Shown: piece after piece, positions 8,920-14,480 of the stretch
Position numbering within the stretch: position 1 is the first letter of the stretch
Layout: every line of letters starts with the position of its first letter
Assembly (NCBI GenBank): GCA_964511425.1
Contig: CAZEFI010000047.1
Location: 1-14,480, forward strand
DNA: 14,480 bases
Direction: 5' to 3'
Source: Bin55 sp964511425
GTDB taxonomy: Bacteria; Pseudomonadota; Gammaproteobacteria; Pseudomonadales; Azotimanducaceae
Made by a program: the position numbers and the translations under genes
The notes under the pieces: generated by a model
What the model was told of the DNA's origin: nothing
The model's database searches: none
Seen by the model: only the letters and a program-made list of their open reading frames with translations

Positions 8920-9110
8920 ACTCTAAGTCCACTTTACTTTCTTTTCTCGGTGTTGTATCAATACTACTTGGAAAAAAACCTACCTTTTCTAATTTGATAC
9001 TCCGGATTGACATTTGACTAAGGACACTGAAACGTCGGCGTATCTAGTATTCCGCCCACTGTGTCGTAGTGTTCGGTGGTTCTTGTATTGTCGGAAAATA
9101 TTGAAGCAGG

Positions 9111-9561
9111 TCAACGCACATCCTTAATTGTCCATCGAATGGCATCAGCGTAGATTTCTACCCATCTTGATGACGTTTTTGGCTGATACACAATCTTCAC
9201 AGAAACACTTTCATCTTTGAGCTCGTAAGTTCCTACTTCATTCCAGCCGTGAAGCATGTTTCTCACTTCTAGCAGTGCTACAAATTTTGTATCTCCTTGA
9301 ACGATTTCAAGTGACAGCGTGCCATTTTCTGGAATTCCCCAAGAACCAAAGAACTCCCCCCAATCCCAAGGGTAATGGTAGTCCAATTGCCAAGAGATAT
9401 CCAGCTTGACAAATCGAGGACAACAACACGACCAACACCCAAAATCGTGTCAATTTCCGCAATGTCAACATTTCAGCGGAGAAAAACGAAAGTACCCGTT
9501 GAAACATATTGTTCGTCAAATTTAGGTCTGAAGTCACCGACTTGGCGAAACTCAATGTCAT
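9111..9561 (-). pseudogene. Internally deleted tandem paralogue of the ABC-2/M1-fusion protein
   Basis: Two pieces of one former gene are visible in different frames. From the ATG at 9561, residues 20-56 (RVLSFFSAEMLTLRKLTRFWVLV through CQAGYLL) align without gaps to the start of the intact neighbour, at roughly 40 percent identity by eye, including LTRFW and Q-x-GY. Around 9388-9405 the similarity jumps to another frame, which reads SWQLDYHYPW and continues to the TGA at 9111. It aligns gap-free over 88 residues, 47 identical, to the last part of the intact protein (WGIPE, IVQG, GWNEVGTY, YADAIRWT). Everything between, about 3 kb by comparison, is missing. The first frame runs on as unrelated sequence to a stop at 9307, leaving an 84-residue product with one membrane segment. 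This reads as a deletion with frame loss; a misassembled tandem repeat is the main alternative. Confidence 0.78.
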
Positions 9562-9665
9562 TTATTGAAGAAATGTAACTGATTTTCGCAAAGTATCAAT
9601 CAATAACCGTTTGCACTTCGCGAGACGGTGCACTCATCAATGGAGTTTTCGTCACTGAGGTGGTC

Positions 9666-10109
9666 CTATTCCTCGAGCTGAGTATCTTCATCACCAATTA
9701 ATGATTGATCGAGAAGTTCTTGCATCAATTTTCGATTGTTTTCCCGTAATTGTTCCTGTTTCGCGATGACTTTGAGCCAGCTTTCTACTTTTTCAGGGCA
9801 ACGCAGACTATCAATCTCCGGCTCAGAATCTTCAAGTTTGGTAAATCGATTTGGATTCGATTCGCGAACCGTTTTGTTGCAATCTTCTATAAAGTCTTGA
9901 TAGGTCAACCCTGAGGGATTGTCATCTTCAATGTCCAAGTAATTACATAGACAACTCTCTACGTTACGCGCGTACAACGTGATGCTAGCGTCTGGATTCT
10001 TTGAAGCACTACAGCTTGGTATCATTGAAATCGTACACGCTAACAGAACGAGCGGTACAAAGAAATTCCTGCTAACACTGAAATTGCGCGAATTGTCAAA
10101 ACGCTTCAT
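9666..10109 (-). CDS. Small putative lipoprotein, function unknown
   Basis: I do not recognise the family. The 147-residue product starts with a basic segment and a hydrophobic stretch (FFVPLVLLACTISMI, 16-30) with two possible lipobox cysteines: LLAC at C25 and IPSC at C33. It is therefore predicted to be lipid-anchored and exposed in the periplasm or at the outer membrane. The mature part has four more cysteines (C53 and C55 as a CxC, C77, C104), enough for two disulfides. It ends in an amphipathic, probably coiled-coil helix (about 108-137, KVESWLKVIAKQEQLRENNRK) and an acidic tail. The ATG at 10109 has no evident ribosome-binding site. It follows the ArsC gene by 70 bp on the same strand, with no clear promoter between them, so read-through is possible. 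Confidence 0.74.
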   Translation of the reverse strand: MKRFDNSRNFSVSRNFFVPLVLLACTISMIPSCSASKNPDASITLYARNVESCLCNYLDIEDDNPSGLTYQDFIEDCNKTVRESNPNRFTKLEDSEPEIDSLRCPEKVESWLKVIAKQEQLRENNRKLMQELLDQSLIGDEDTQLEE

Positions 10110-10179
10110 GGTGTAATTCAGTTAGCAGCAGGACTAGCAAGGGACAAAACTTCGCTAGTATTCATCGGTGACATTAGGC

Positions 10180-10545
10180 TCATGTGTTGTCGTTGACAAT
10201 CTGTCGAACTTTCTCTGGTGATCGTGCAATCGACCATTTCCCGTCTTTGTGAATGAGAGGTCGTTGCATCAGTTCCGGGTGTTGTAAGATTAAATTTATG
10301 ACCGTATCACGTGTGACGTAGTCTTCGACTATCAACCCGAGTTCCGAAAATCTTCGATCTTTACGAACTAAATCAGGAATTGGGTCAGTCAAGCCATCCA
10401 AAATGTCATTGAGTTGATCTTGCTTTATCGGTTGATCTAGGTAATGGATGACTTCGACATCAACGTTTTCTGTACTCAAAACATCCAGTGCCGAACGACA
10501 CTTGCTACACTGTGGGTTGAAATATATTTGATAATCTTCGCTCAT
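10180..10545 (-). CDS. arsC: ArsC-family arsenate reductase (glutaredoxin type)
   Basis: A 121-residue thioredoxin-fold protein of the ArsC/YfgD/Spx family. The catalytic cysteine is C13 in FNPQCSKCRSAL. R61 (DLVRKDRR), R95 (LMQRPLI) and R108 (SIARSP) fall exactly one position beyond Cys12, Arg60, Arg94 and Arg107 of E. coli ArsC, so the anion-binding and catalytic set is complete. ArsC reduces arsenate to arsenite using glutathione and glutaredoxin. Short members of this length (YfgD-like) are often not in arsenic operons, and none is visible here: no efflux pump or ArsR-type regulator is near. A second cysteine, C16, makes a CSKC pair, recalling the redox switch of Spx. The ATG start is at 10545. 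A good sigma-70 promoter lies 30-60 bp upstream. Confidence 0.92.
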   Translation of the reverse strand: MSEDYQIYFNPQCSKCRSALDVLSTENVDVEVIHYLDQPIKQDQLNDILDGLTDPIPDLVRKDRRFSELGLIVEDYVTRDTVINLILQHPELMQRPLIHKDGKWSIARSPEKVRQIVNDNT

Positions 10546-10573
10546 GGGTCTTGTTCGATGGAAATTCAGAATT

Positions 10574-10602
10574 AGTATATTCAGTTGCGTGGCATGAGTT
10601 AA
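10574..10602 (-). promoter_or_regulatory. Putative sigma-70 promoter for arsC
   Basis: On the minus strand a -35 box TTAACT (complement of 10597-10602, 4 of 6 consensus) and a -10 box TATACT (complement of 10574-10579, 5 of 6) are separated by exactly 17 bases. They lie about 30 bases upstream of the arsC start codon, leaving a short leader. This is the best promoter match in the window. Confidence 0.5.
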
Positions 10603-10669
10603 ACAATGTTCTCCGTTACACGATCACCCGCCACGATCTATCAATCTATATGGAACTTCGCGTCAATAA

Positions 10670-11620
10670 ATGAAACTTCGCCCAACGAGTAGCCCAACGA
10701 CAAATTCTGAGAAACATAACCGAATGAGATTCGGTAGCGGTTTTATTGCTGCTCTGGATCAAAGTGGTGGAAGCACACCGAAAGTGTTGGCGAACTACGG
10801 TGTACCTGCAAACGAATATGAACAGGACGAAGGGAAGATGTTCGACATTGTTCACGAGATGCGAGTACGCATTATGACGCACCAAGACTTCTGCTATCCT
10901 CGAATTCTTGGAGCTATCCTATTTGAGCAAACGATGCATCGTGACGTACACGATTTGAAAAGCAGTGTGTTTCTTTGGCAAAAACGAGGGGTTTTGCCCT
11001 TTTTGAAAATCGACAACGGGTTGGCGCCCGAAGCAAACGGAGTTCAATTAATGAAACCGATTCAAGACATAGTTCTGCGCATGGATGCAGCTAAGGAGCT
11101 CGATGTTTTCGGTACGAAGATGAGATCAGTCATTAAAGAACCGAATCGGGCTGCTATCTACGAAGTAGTCGAGCAACAGTTTGAGTACGCGTCGATTATC
11201 AACGAAAGTGGGTTAGTCCCTATAGTAGAGCCTGAGATCGACATTAAAGCAGAGGCGAAACGGGATTGCGAACAGATATTAGTCGATGCTTTAACAGTTT
11301 ATCTGATGAAGCTCAGTGAAAAACATCGTGTGATTTTTAAGCTCACATTACCGGAAGTTGATGACTTTTACAAAGAGTTCACAACGCACCCGAAGGTATT
11401 GAGACTCGCCGCACTGTCCGGTGGCTACTCACGAGCGGAAGCAGTACGTAGATTGAGCCGAAACTCTGGGATGATTGCGAGTTTTTCTCGTGCGCTTGTT
11501 GAAGGTCTAACACGAGACATGGCGAACGAAGACTTTGGGGAGAAGTTGCTTGCGTCGATCGTCCTGATTGCTGATCAATCGGGACATGGAGACTTGGAAC
11601 AGACTAGTAGCCCATTCTGA
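10670..11620 (+). CDS. fda: Class I fructose-bisphosphate aldolase
   Basis: This enzyme cleaves fructose 1,6-bisphosphate to glyceraldehyde 3-phosphate and dihydroxyacetone phosphate, or makes it in the reverse direction, through a Schiff base without metal. The 316 residues match the bacterial single-domain class I type known from Staphylococcus. Landmarks are D30 in GFIAALDQSGGSTPK, ILGAILFEQTM (79-89), K113 of FLKIDNG, K150 of FGTKMRSVI, E187 of GLVPIVEPE, the Schiff-base lysine K224 in VIFKLTLPE, and LSGGYSRAEA and IASFSRAL near the C-terminus. The family's usual KVDKG is KIDNG here, so the second lysine is replaced. ATG 10670 follows an in-frame TAA directly. Residues 1-12 are low-complexity and not conserved, and ATG 10724 (codon 19) is an alternative start. 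Neither has a strong ribosome-binding site. It is divergent from arsC and convergent with the SDR gene, with 4 bp between stops. Confidence 0.95.
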   Translation: MKLRPTSSPTTNSEKHNRMRFGSGFIAALDQSGGSTPKVLANYGVPANEYEQDEGKMFDIVHEMRVRIMTHQDFCYPRILGAILFEQTMHRDVHDLKSSVFLWQKRGVLPFLKIDNGLAPEANGVQLMKPIQDIVLRMDAAKELDVFGTKMRSVIKEPNRAAIYEVVEQQFEYASIINESGLVPIVEPEIDIKAEAKRDCEQILVDALTVYLMKLSEKHRVIFKLTLPEVDDFYKEFTTHPKVLRLAALSGGYSRAEAVRRLSRNSGMIASFSRALVEGLTRDMANEDFGEKLLASIVLIADQSGHGDLEQTSSPF

Positions 11621-11624
11621 AGCG

Positions 11625-12425
11625 TCAGTTACTACACGCTACTGAGCCACCGTCGCACGTGATAGTCTCTCCGACCGTGTAAGCTCCTGCACGGGAACTC
11701 AGATATATGGCGAGACCACAGATGTCTTCCATGGTCCCGACACGACCTCGGGGATTTTTTTTCCCCACGATAGACCAGTCCACGCCGTCTACTTTACCCC
11801 CAAAACCTACGCCTCCACTGAGCATCCATGTGGGAAAAGGACCGGGAGCTATGGCGTTGACGTTGATGTTCTCGCGTACGAGTCGAGCGGCTAATTGTCG
11901 TGTTAAATGATGTACTGCTGCTTTAGACGCGGCATAAGAAAAGTTCTCAAATTTAGGTGTGCGAATACCGTCCACCGAACCAATATTGATGACTCGAGCA
12001 GGGTCGTCGTATGTCGCCGCTTCTCGAAGTAACGGTAGACATTTCTGCGTCAGAAAAAACAGTCCTTTAACGTTGGTATCCATGACTTTGTCCCAACCAA
12101 CTTCGGGAAATTCCATAATGGGTGCTCCCCAAGATGCTCCGGCATTGTTAATCAATAGGTCAAGTTTGTTTTCGCGCTCTTGGAACCTAGCGATGACATC
12201 GTCGATTCCCTCTAATTTGCTAAGGTCTCCCGGAATTGAATGACATTCACCACCGAATTCTTGTTGCAATCGTACAGCCGTTGCATCACAGACCTCAGCT
12301 TTGCGCGAAGTGATATAGACTCTTGCTCCGTGTTGCAAGAATCCTGCAGCGATCATCTCGCCAATGCCGCGGGACCCCCCCGTTACCAGTGTTATCTTAT
12401 TTTCGATCGAAAACCAATCAGACAT
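11625..12425 (-). CDS. RhlG-like short-chain dehydrogenase/reductase
   Basis: A classical NAD(P)-dependent SDR of 266 residues, predicted cytoplasmic. The Rossmann dinucleotide-binding motif is TGGSRGIG (15-22), with R41 after the second strand suggesting NADPH. NNAG (93-96), N118 of DTNV, and the catalytic S150, Y164 and K168 (YAASK) are all present. Across its length it reads like RhlG of Pseudomonas aeruginosa (WFSIENKITLVTGGSRGIGEMIA, ARVINIGSV, INVNAIAPGPFP, AGAYTVGETITCDGG). RhlG is a beta-ketoacyl reductase tied to rhamnolipid and hydroxyalkanoate precursors; whether that role holds here is unknown, since no other such gene is near. Its stop is 4 bp from the aldolase stop, tail to tail, so the two are not one operon and no separate terminator fits between them. 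The start is ATG at 12425. Confidence 0.94.
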   Translation of the reverse strand: MSDWFSIENKITLVTGGSRGIGEMIAAGFLQHGARVYITSRKAEVCDATAVRLQQEFGGECHSIPGDLSKLEGIDDVIARFQERENKLDLLINNAGASWGAPIMEFPEVGWDKVMDTNVKGLFFLTQKCLPLLREAATYDDPARVINIGSVDGIRTPKFENFSYAASKAAVHHLTRQLAARLVRENINVNAIAPGPFPTWMLSGGVGFGGKVDGVDWSIVGKKNPRGRVGTMEDICGLAIYLSSRAGAYTVGETITCDGGSVACSN

Positions 12426-12726
12426 ATTAACTTCTCGGACAAATCCAATATCAAACTGTTTGAGATCAACGAATTTTGCATAGCAGTGCTGCTTTAAATT
12501 TAGTTTGTAGAGTCTCCCGCATGACTCCTGCGTCTGCTACACAACGAAGACAGCGTCGTGATGTTTAGTATTTTTTCTGCTAGCTTCGTACTTGGACAAA
12601 ACAGTTGATTCTTCTTACATATTGATTGATGTGACTCCAATACCATCATTGGGACGAAGATGCAGGTTGGACTGTGAATTTATCGAGATAAAATAAAAAT
12701 TCTATGAGAGAAAAGACGGATTGAAG
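12426..12726. other. Divergent intergenic region (300 bp) between the SDR and a lipoprotein gene
   Basis: This AT-rich stretch must hold the start signals for both flanking genes. I see a plausible rightward sigma-70 promoter near its right end (listed separately). Leftward, the area before the SDR start has no convincing -35/-10 pair. A 15-codon open frame from ATG 12521 has no ribosome-binding site and is probably chance. I see no RNA gene, no strong hairpin followed by a T tract and no repeat. Confidence 0.6.
12667..12694 (+). promoter_or_regulatory. Putative sigma-70 promoter for the 433-residue lipoprotein gene
   Basis: A -10 box TAAAAT (12689-12694, 5 of 6 consensus) is preceded by TTGGAC (12667-12672, 3 of 6) with a 16-base spacer. 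The expected transcript start would be about 25 bases before the ATG at 12727. That ATG has GGA six bases upstream as a Shine-Dalgarno element, so position and spacing are consistent with use. Confidence 0.4.
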
Positions 12727-14028
12727 ATGCGAAAGTTTGTTCCTGGCTTTCTAGTACTCGTTTTGATACCTGCGTGTGGCGATACTTTGGAGGAAGAAGT
12801 AGAAATCCAGTCGACTACCGAGCTACATGCACAGTATCAGGTAAGCGTGCCTCCCGAGCCAAGTTACTACAGCCAAATATCGGAGTCTAGACAACAAGCT
12901 TGGATGAAATTATTGGAGCAGTGTACGCCAATCGACACTCATAGTACGTTGAGTGAATCTTGTGTATCGGCACTCTCGGAGTACTTTCCAGAGGAACCCG
13001 TGTGGAACAACAGGATGTACTATTATGCTAAGTACTCCGGTCTGGAAGAAATGTATCGGGTGGCATCGACTCATGACCGCGATAAGGGGATCTATCTTCC
13101 TTATAGTGCAGCGGATTTCCTCGACGATTATCCTGTGTGGCACGACATTTTTGATGGCAACATTGAAAGCCGAATAGTAGCATTTCTTGAAGTGTTGGAC
13201 GATCCAACTTGTAGAGAATTAATGTCCCGAAAGAGTGTAGGAATTCAAAAGAATTTGGCTTCTCAGTGTGCTGCGAGAGAACTGTTTAAATATGTTGCTT
13301 ATCTTGACGCATGCTCTACTGCGATGAATCGTCTACATACCTTGAATCGCAAGGATCCAGAAGCTATTTCTTGGAGTTATTGGGAAGATGAGAAAAAGAA
13401 TCCATCAGGATATGACATCAGCCTTCAGTTCATTAAACATGCAATTGAGAGCGAGGATGATCGAAAAATTGCAAAACGAAGAATGCAACGGGGGTATTTA
13501 CTTGCGTACTGGACTGCGAAGCAGTGTGAACCTCATAGCTACGTCTTGATGCCAGGATTAACAGTGTCGATGCCCGCCTTTCCATCTCGAACTCAGACTT
13601 CTGACCAATCTTTACTCAAATGGGATCAATCATTCGAATTGGATAATTTAAGGTCTTGGTTCGATAGCAAACTTCTTAGTCGAACCTATCAGCATACTTT
13701 GACGATTGCAGCAAAGAGTGGGGATGATTGGGCGATTAGAACCTCTAACTTACACCTCGTACCGGGCCAAAACTTCCGAGCCGAGTTGCGGCAAGAGTAT
13801 CCTATCCTGACCCATCGTTGGCTGGGTAGTACATACGGAGATACAAAACATCAGCGGCTTCATCAAGCTAAAGCTTATCTCTTATTGACGGAAAAAGCTG
13901 GCGAAGCGATCGCACAGCTTGAATACGACTCGGGGGATCTAGCCACAGAAATCGAATATATCCTTGATGGAGGCTGGCTCAGCTACCCCTTGACATGGGA
14001 AAAACTTCCAAAAGGAATTACTCAATAA
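12727..14028 (+). CDS. Putative lipoprotein, function unknown
   Basis: I do not recognise this 433-residue protein. It begins MRKFVPGFLVLVLIPACGD, a clear lipoprotein signal with lipobox IPAC and lipidated C17, followed by an acidic linker (LEEEVEIQ). With glycine rather than aspartate after the cysteine, outer-membrane sorting is the usual outcome. The mature part looks mainly helical and aromatic-rich, with six cysteines (C66, C79, C162, C181, C196, C267) that could form three disulfides. No catalytic or binding motif is evident. The C-terminal third (WAIRTSNLHL, AKAYLLLTEKAGEAIAQLEY) could hold a helical repeat, but I cannot name one. I chose ATG 12727 because GGA lies six bases upstream; a TTG two codons earlier (12721) is an alternative. 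It is transcribed towards the secreted M14-like gene 196 bp downstream, with no strong terminator between them. Confidence 0.84.
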   Translation: MRKFVPGFLVLVLIPACGDTLEEEVEIQSTTELHAQYQVSVPPEPSYYSQISESRQQAWMKLLEQCTPIDTHSTLSESCVSALSEYFPEEPVWNNRMYYYAKYSGLEEMYRVASTHDRDKGIYLPYSAADFLDDYPVWHDIFDGNIESRIVAFLEVLDDPTCRELMSRKSVGIQKNLASQCAARELFKYVAYLDACSTAMNRLHTLNRKDPEAISWSYWEDEKKNPSGYDISLQFIKHAIESEDDRKIAKRRMQRGYLLAYWTAKQCEPHSYVLMPGLTVSMPAFPSRTQTSDQSLLKWDQSFELDNLRSWFDSKLLSRTYQHTLTIAAKSGDDWAIRTSNLHLVPGQNFRAELRQEYPILTHRWLGSTYGDTKHQRLHQAKAYLLLTEKAGEAIAQLEYDSGDLATEIEYILDGGWLSYPLTWEKLPKGITQ

Positions 14029-14224
14029 AACCGTTCAGAAGGGGACAAACGGTCGAGACGGGCCATTGAGTTCCTATAGTTTAGAGATAACTCGCTAACA
14101 GCCTTTGCCTTTAATCTTTTTCTCGACGATTAGTCGATAAATCTACTACTTAAAATTGATACCTGAAAGGTTGAGACCGTTCGTCCACAAACAACCAACT
14201 CTTTCCTGATCTGGATCAATACTC

Positions 14225-14480
14225 TTGAAATTTAAGTCTTTTCGGCTATTAATCGGTTGTACGCTTCTTCTGTATGGGATAGTGTGGTCTGCATCTCATG
14301 ATTGTGAGTCGAAACACTATAAAGTCTTTACTGATTATCCTGGTGCAAGTTTGGGTACATGTGATGCTTCACCAACGCTCTTGGATGTTTTTATAGTTCC
14401 CGAAGATCCACCACCGATTAATCCTAGTCCTTGGTACGGATTTAGAATCGAGCCAAAACCAGAAGTCGGTCCTTTTGAAC
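14225..14480 (+). CDS. Secreted protein resembling the N-terminus of M14 zinc carboxypeptidases (runs off window)
   Basis: Only the first 85 codons are in the window and no stop occurs. The start is TTG at 14225, with GGA nine bases upstream; an in-frame TGA lies five codons further up, so no ATG is possible. The product starts with a Sec signal peptide (KFKSFRLLIGCTLLLYGIVWSA, 2-23), probably cleaved after the SA, so the protein is exported to the periplasm or beyond. The next part (VFTDYPGASLGTC, VFIVPEDPPPINPSPWYGF) resembles the beta-sandwich domain that precedes the catalytic domain in bacterial M14-type carboxypeptidases, where the PINPSPWY string is characteristic as I remember it. The zinc-binding residues would be further on and cannot be seen, so activity is unproven. 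The alternative is another secreted protein with the same N-terminal sandwich. Confidence 0.6.
   Translation, partial: MKFKSFRLLIGCTLLLYGIVWSASHDCESKHYKVFTDYPGASLGTCDASPTLLDVFIVPEDPPPINPSPWYGFRIEPKPEVGPFE

Noticed and set aside
9307..9561. A genuine 84-residue single-pass membrane protein, separate from the C-terminal fragment
   Set aside because: Its last ~30 residues are out-of-frame readings of the paralogue's C-terminal coding sequence, which indicates a broken gene rather than a designed small protein.
12521..12568. Arg-rich 15-codon frame (MTPASATQRRQRRDV) as a leader peptide
   Set aside because: There is no ribosome-binding site, it is far from the next gene, and no attenuator-like hairpins follow.
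14030..14053. Inverted repeat ACCGTT/AACGGT just after the 433-residue lipoprotein gene, as a terminator
   Set aside because: The stem has six pairs with a 12-base loop and no T tract follows, so it does not meet the pattern of an intrinsic terminator.
14123..14137. Hairpin TCGAC-gatta-GTCGA as a terminator
   Set aside because: The stem is only five pairs and neither strand has a T tract after it.

Overview
The window looks like a piece of a draft or metagenome-derived genome of a Gram-negative bacterium, most likely a gammaproteobacterium and possibly marine. The evidence is two lipoprotein signal peptides, a SelO of the YdiU type ending in SCSS, an RhlG-like reductase, a PotA-type ABC ATPase and moderate GC content. 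The taxon is inferred from protein resemblance only. A run of exactly 100 N at 8113-8212 marks a scaffold join of unknown true length. Several genes start with TTG or GTG.

Left block (minus strand, read right to left): selO (5462-3882), a class I/II PLP aminotransferase (3847-2675), an LLM-class flavin/F420-type oxidoreductase (2653-1793), a rhodanese-domain protein (1642-1217) and a PotA-type transporter ATPase (1162-5). The first three are 34 and 21 bp apart and could be one transcript. The rhodanese and ATPase follow after gaps of 150 and 54 bp. The permease partners of the ATPase are not in the window and may lie beyond its left edge.

Middle block (minus strand): a very large inner-membrane protein is split by the N gap. 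An ABC-2-like membrane domain (8919-8213) lies upstream of the gap. Downstream of it, and open right up to the Ns, is a long extracytoplasmic part (8112-5732) resembling the M1-peptidase-like region of ABC-2/M1 fusion proteins, with a C-terminal domain resembling the golvesin C-terminal domain. The M1 zinc signature appears lost. Directly upstream lies a relic of a tandem paralogue (9561-9111): the first ~45 residues joined, out of frame, to the last ~95 residues, with everything between deleted. This is the most unusual structure in the window.

Right block: a small cysteine-containing lipoprotein (10109-9666) and an ArsC-family reductase with all four expected catalytic positions (10545-10180) are on the minus strand. 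A class I fructose-bisphosphate aldolase (10670-11620) is divergent from arsC and converges on an RhlG-like SDR (12425-11625), with 4 bp between their stops. A 300-bp divergent intergenic region with a plausible sigma-70 promoter leads to an unrecognised 433-residue lipoprotein (12727-14028). The window ends inside a TTG-started secreted protein whose start resembles M14-type carboxypeptidases (14225 to the edge).

I found no rRNA, tRNA, CRISPR array, insertion sequence or phage gene. No clear defence or biosynthetic system is visible.
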